Source: Anaerosolibacter sp.
GTDB taxonomy: Bacteria; Bacillota; Clostridia; Peptostreptococcales; Thermotaleaceae
Length of the DNA: 64,000 bases
Direction: 5' to 3'
Assembly (NCBI RefSeq): GCF_029240175.1
Contig: NZ_JARBTM010000005.1
Location: forward strand, 1-64,000
Positions 63,462 through 64,000 of this stretch are shown in pieces. The notes below the pieces were generated by a model. That model had not been told where the DNA came from and did not search any database. It was given only the letters and a program-made list of their open reading frames with translations. Made by a program: the position numbers and the translations under genes. How positions within the stretch are numbered: position 1 is the first letter of the stretch; each line of letters opens with the position of its first letter.

Positions 63462-63792
63462 GTGTGATACCCCCTACAATAAATTTAGCGTTGATTAACT
63501 TTTCATGAAGAATTAAAATTAAATTTCACAAAGAATTAATCGCTGATTAAATATTAGCACCTTTTGGAAGAATATTCAATTTATTTCCTGCAACACCAAT
63601 CGATAAAATATGTCAAAAAATTAGAACTAGAGGGAGATTTAGCAACCTTACATTCGTGTATGGGTTTTAGAAATACAAATGAACTGAACTGGATAATATT
63701 TTACATGGAGTCAGAAAAAACACCTTACTATGAATGTATCATAGTAAGGTGTTTGTGGTGCATTGGTTCATGAGAGTCAAACCTAATAACGA
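63462..63792. other. Spacer containing a terminator
   Basis: The only recognisable element is the hairpin at 63718-63754. A 69-codon plus-strand frame at 63564 has no good ribosome binding site and crosses the hairpin, so it is not called. Confidence 0.5.
63718..63754 (-). terminator. Terminator of the small helical protein gene
   Basis: AAACACCTTACTATG and CATAGTAAGGTGTTT pair exactly, and on the minus strand a T-rich run follows. It serves the gene at 63793. Confidence 0.75.
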
Positions 63793-63969
63793 CTAGTCTT
63801 GGTATCCAGATAGTTGTTGTTGTGCAGAATTAAGTGAATTTATTGCTTGTTGAATTCTATTCTTATTATCTTGCTTTTCCGCTGAACTAAGAGCTTGTTG
63901 TAACGAGCTAACTGCTGTTTGAACAGTGGCCATGGTTTGATCAACTTGTTGCTTTGCTTTTCCAGGCAT
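63793..63969 (-). CDS. Small helical coiled-coil-like protein
   Basis: AAGGAGGTGA sets an ATG at 63969, giving 58 residues rich in Gln, Ser and Ala: MPGKAKQQVDQTMATVQTAV then SSLQQALSSAEKQDNKNRIQ. It is predicted to be a two-helix protein without signal peptide or membrane segment. Similar small Gln/Ala-rich proteins occur in spore formers, but no family was recognised. The strong ribosome binding site and dedicated terminator support a real gene. Confidence 0.7.
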   Translation of the reverse strand: MPGKAKQQVDQTMATVQTAVSSLQQALSSAEKQDNKNRIQQAINSLNSAQQQLSGYQD

Positions 63970-64000
63970 AGGTTTCACCTCCTTGATTTAAACACCTCAG

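Noticed and set aside
63564-63773. Plus-strand 69-codon frame near the right end
   Set aside because: There is no convincing ribosome binding site, and the frame crosses the terminator of the opposite-strand gene.

Overview
The window looks like chromosomal DNA of an anaerobic, endospore-forming, AT-rich Gram-positive bacterium of the class Clostridia. An Alkaliphilus-like clostridium is a reasonable guess, but this is inference. The signs are strong AGGAGG-type ribosome binding sites, frequent GTG/TTG starts, many Rho-independent terminators, and spore or cell-surface type genes (CgeB-like glycosyltransferase, LysM proteins, a YkuD transpeptidase). No rRNA, tRNA, CRISPR array, transposase or phage gene was recognised.

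Bases 1-21.6 kb are an accessory-looking region of mostly single genes with long spacers. It holds three genes of antibiotic-resistance families: an ABC-F protein at the left edge, a rifamycin phosphotransferase (rph) and a Vat-type streptogramin acetyltransferase. Also present are a MarR/DUF169 pair with matching operators, a serine protease, radical SAM, methyltransferase, nitroreductase and flavodoxin-like genes, a stalk-domain protein and a pentapeptide-repeat protein. The spacers carry at least seven diverged copies of an unexplained repeat of about 55 bases. Some copies lie just upstream of a shared TTCCCTCA...TGAGGGAA terminator hairpin. A separate self-complementary element at 14.37-14.49 kb looks like a structured RNA.

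Bases 21.8-25.05 kb hold an FtsX-type ABC exporter (permease plus ATPase) whose base composition is visibly richer in G and C than its flanks, suggesting transfer. Bases 25-30 kb hold a PhnB-like protein, a UbiD-family decarboxylase and an L,D-transpeptidase.

Bases 30.4-35.6 kb hold the most unusual cluster: Gfo/Idh/MocA oxidoreductase, FemAB/GNAT-like acyltransferase, CgeB-like glycosyltransferase, an LpxC homologue with the catalytic residues intact, and a DegT/DnrJ aminotransferase, followed by a broken ATP-grasp-like reading frame. The set matches the logic of making an acylated 2,3-diamino sugar (GnnA/GnnB plus LpxC), here in an apparently monoderm organism.

Bases 35.7-52 kb are mixed housekeeping and stress genes: cupin, two AEC carriers, GNATs, HutD, YwbE, SelO, HxlR, an XRE/membrane pair, a coupled GNAT-YoaP/radical SAM pair, a FliB-like methylase, a cytosolic chemoreceptor and nitroreductases.

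Bases 52.1-57.6 kb are the aromatic amino acid operon tyrA-aroA-pheA-aroC, then aroK. aroK has its own promoter, a 53-codon leader peptide packed with Phe, Tyr and Trp codons, and a terminator, which together form a classic attenuator. The right end (57.6-64 kb) holds acetyltransferases, a metallo-beta-lactamase-fold enzyme, an MFS pump, a LysM protein, a secreted LysM/FMN-binding protein and a small helical protein.
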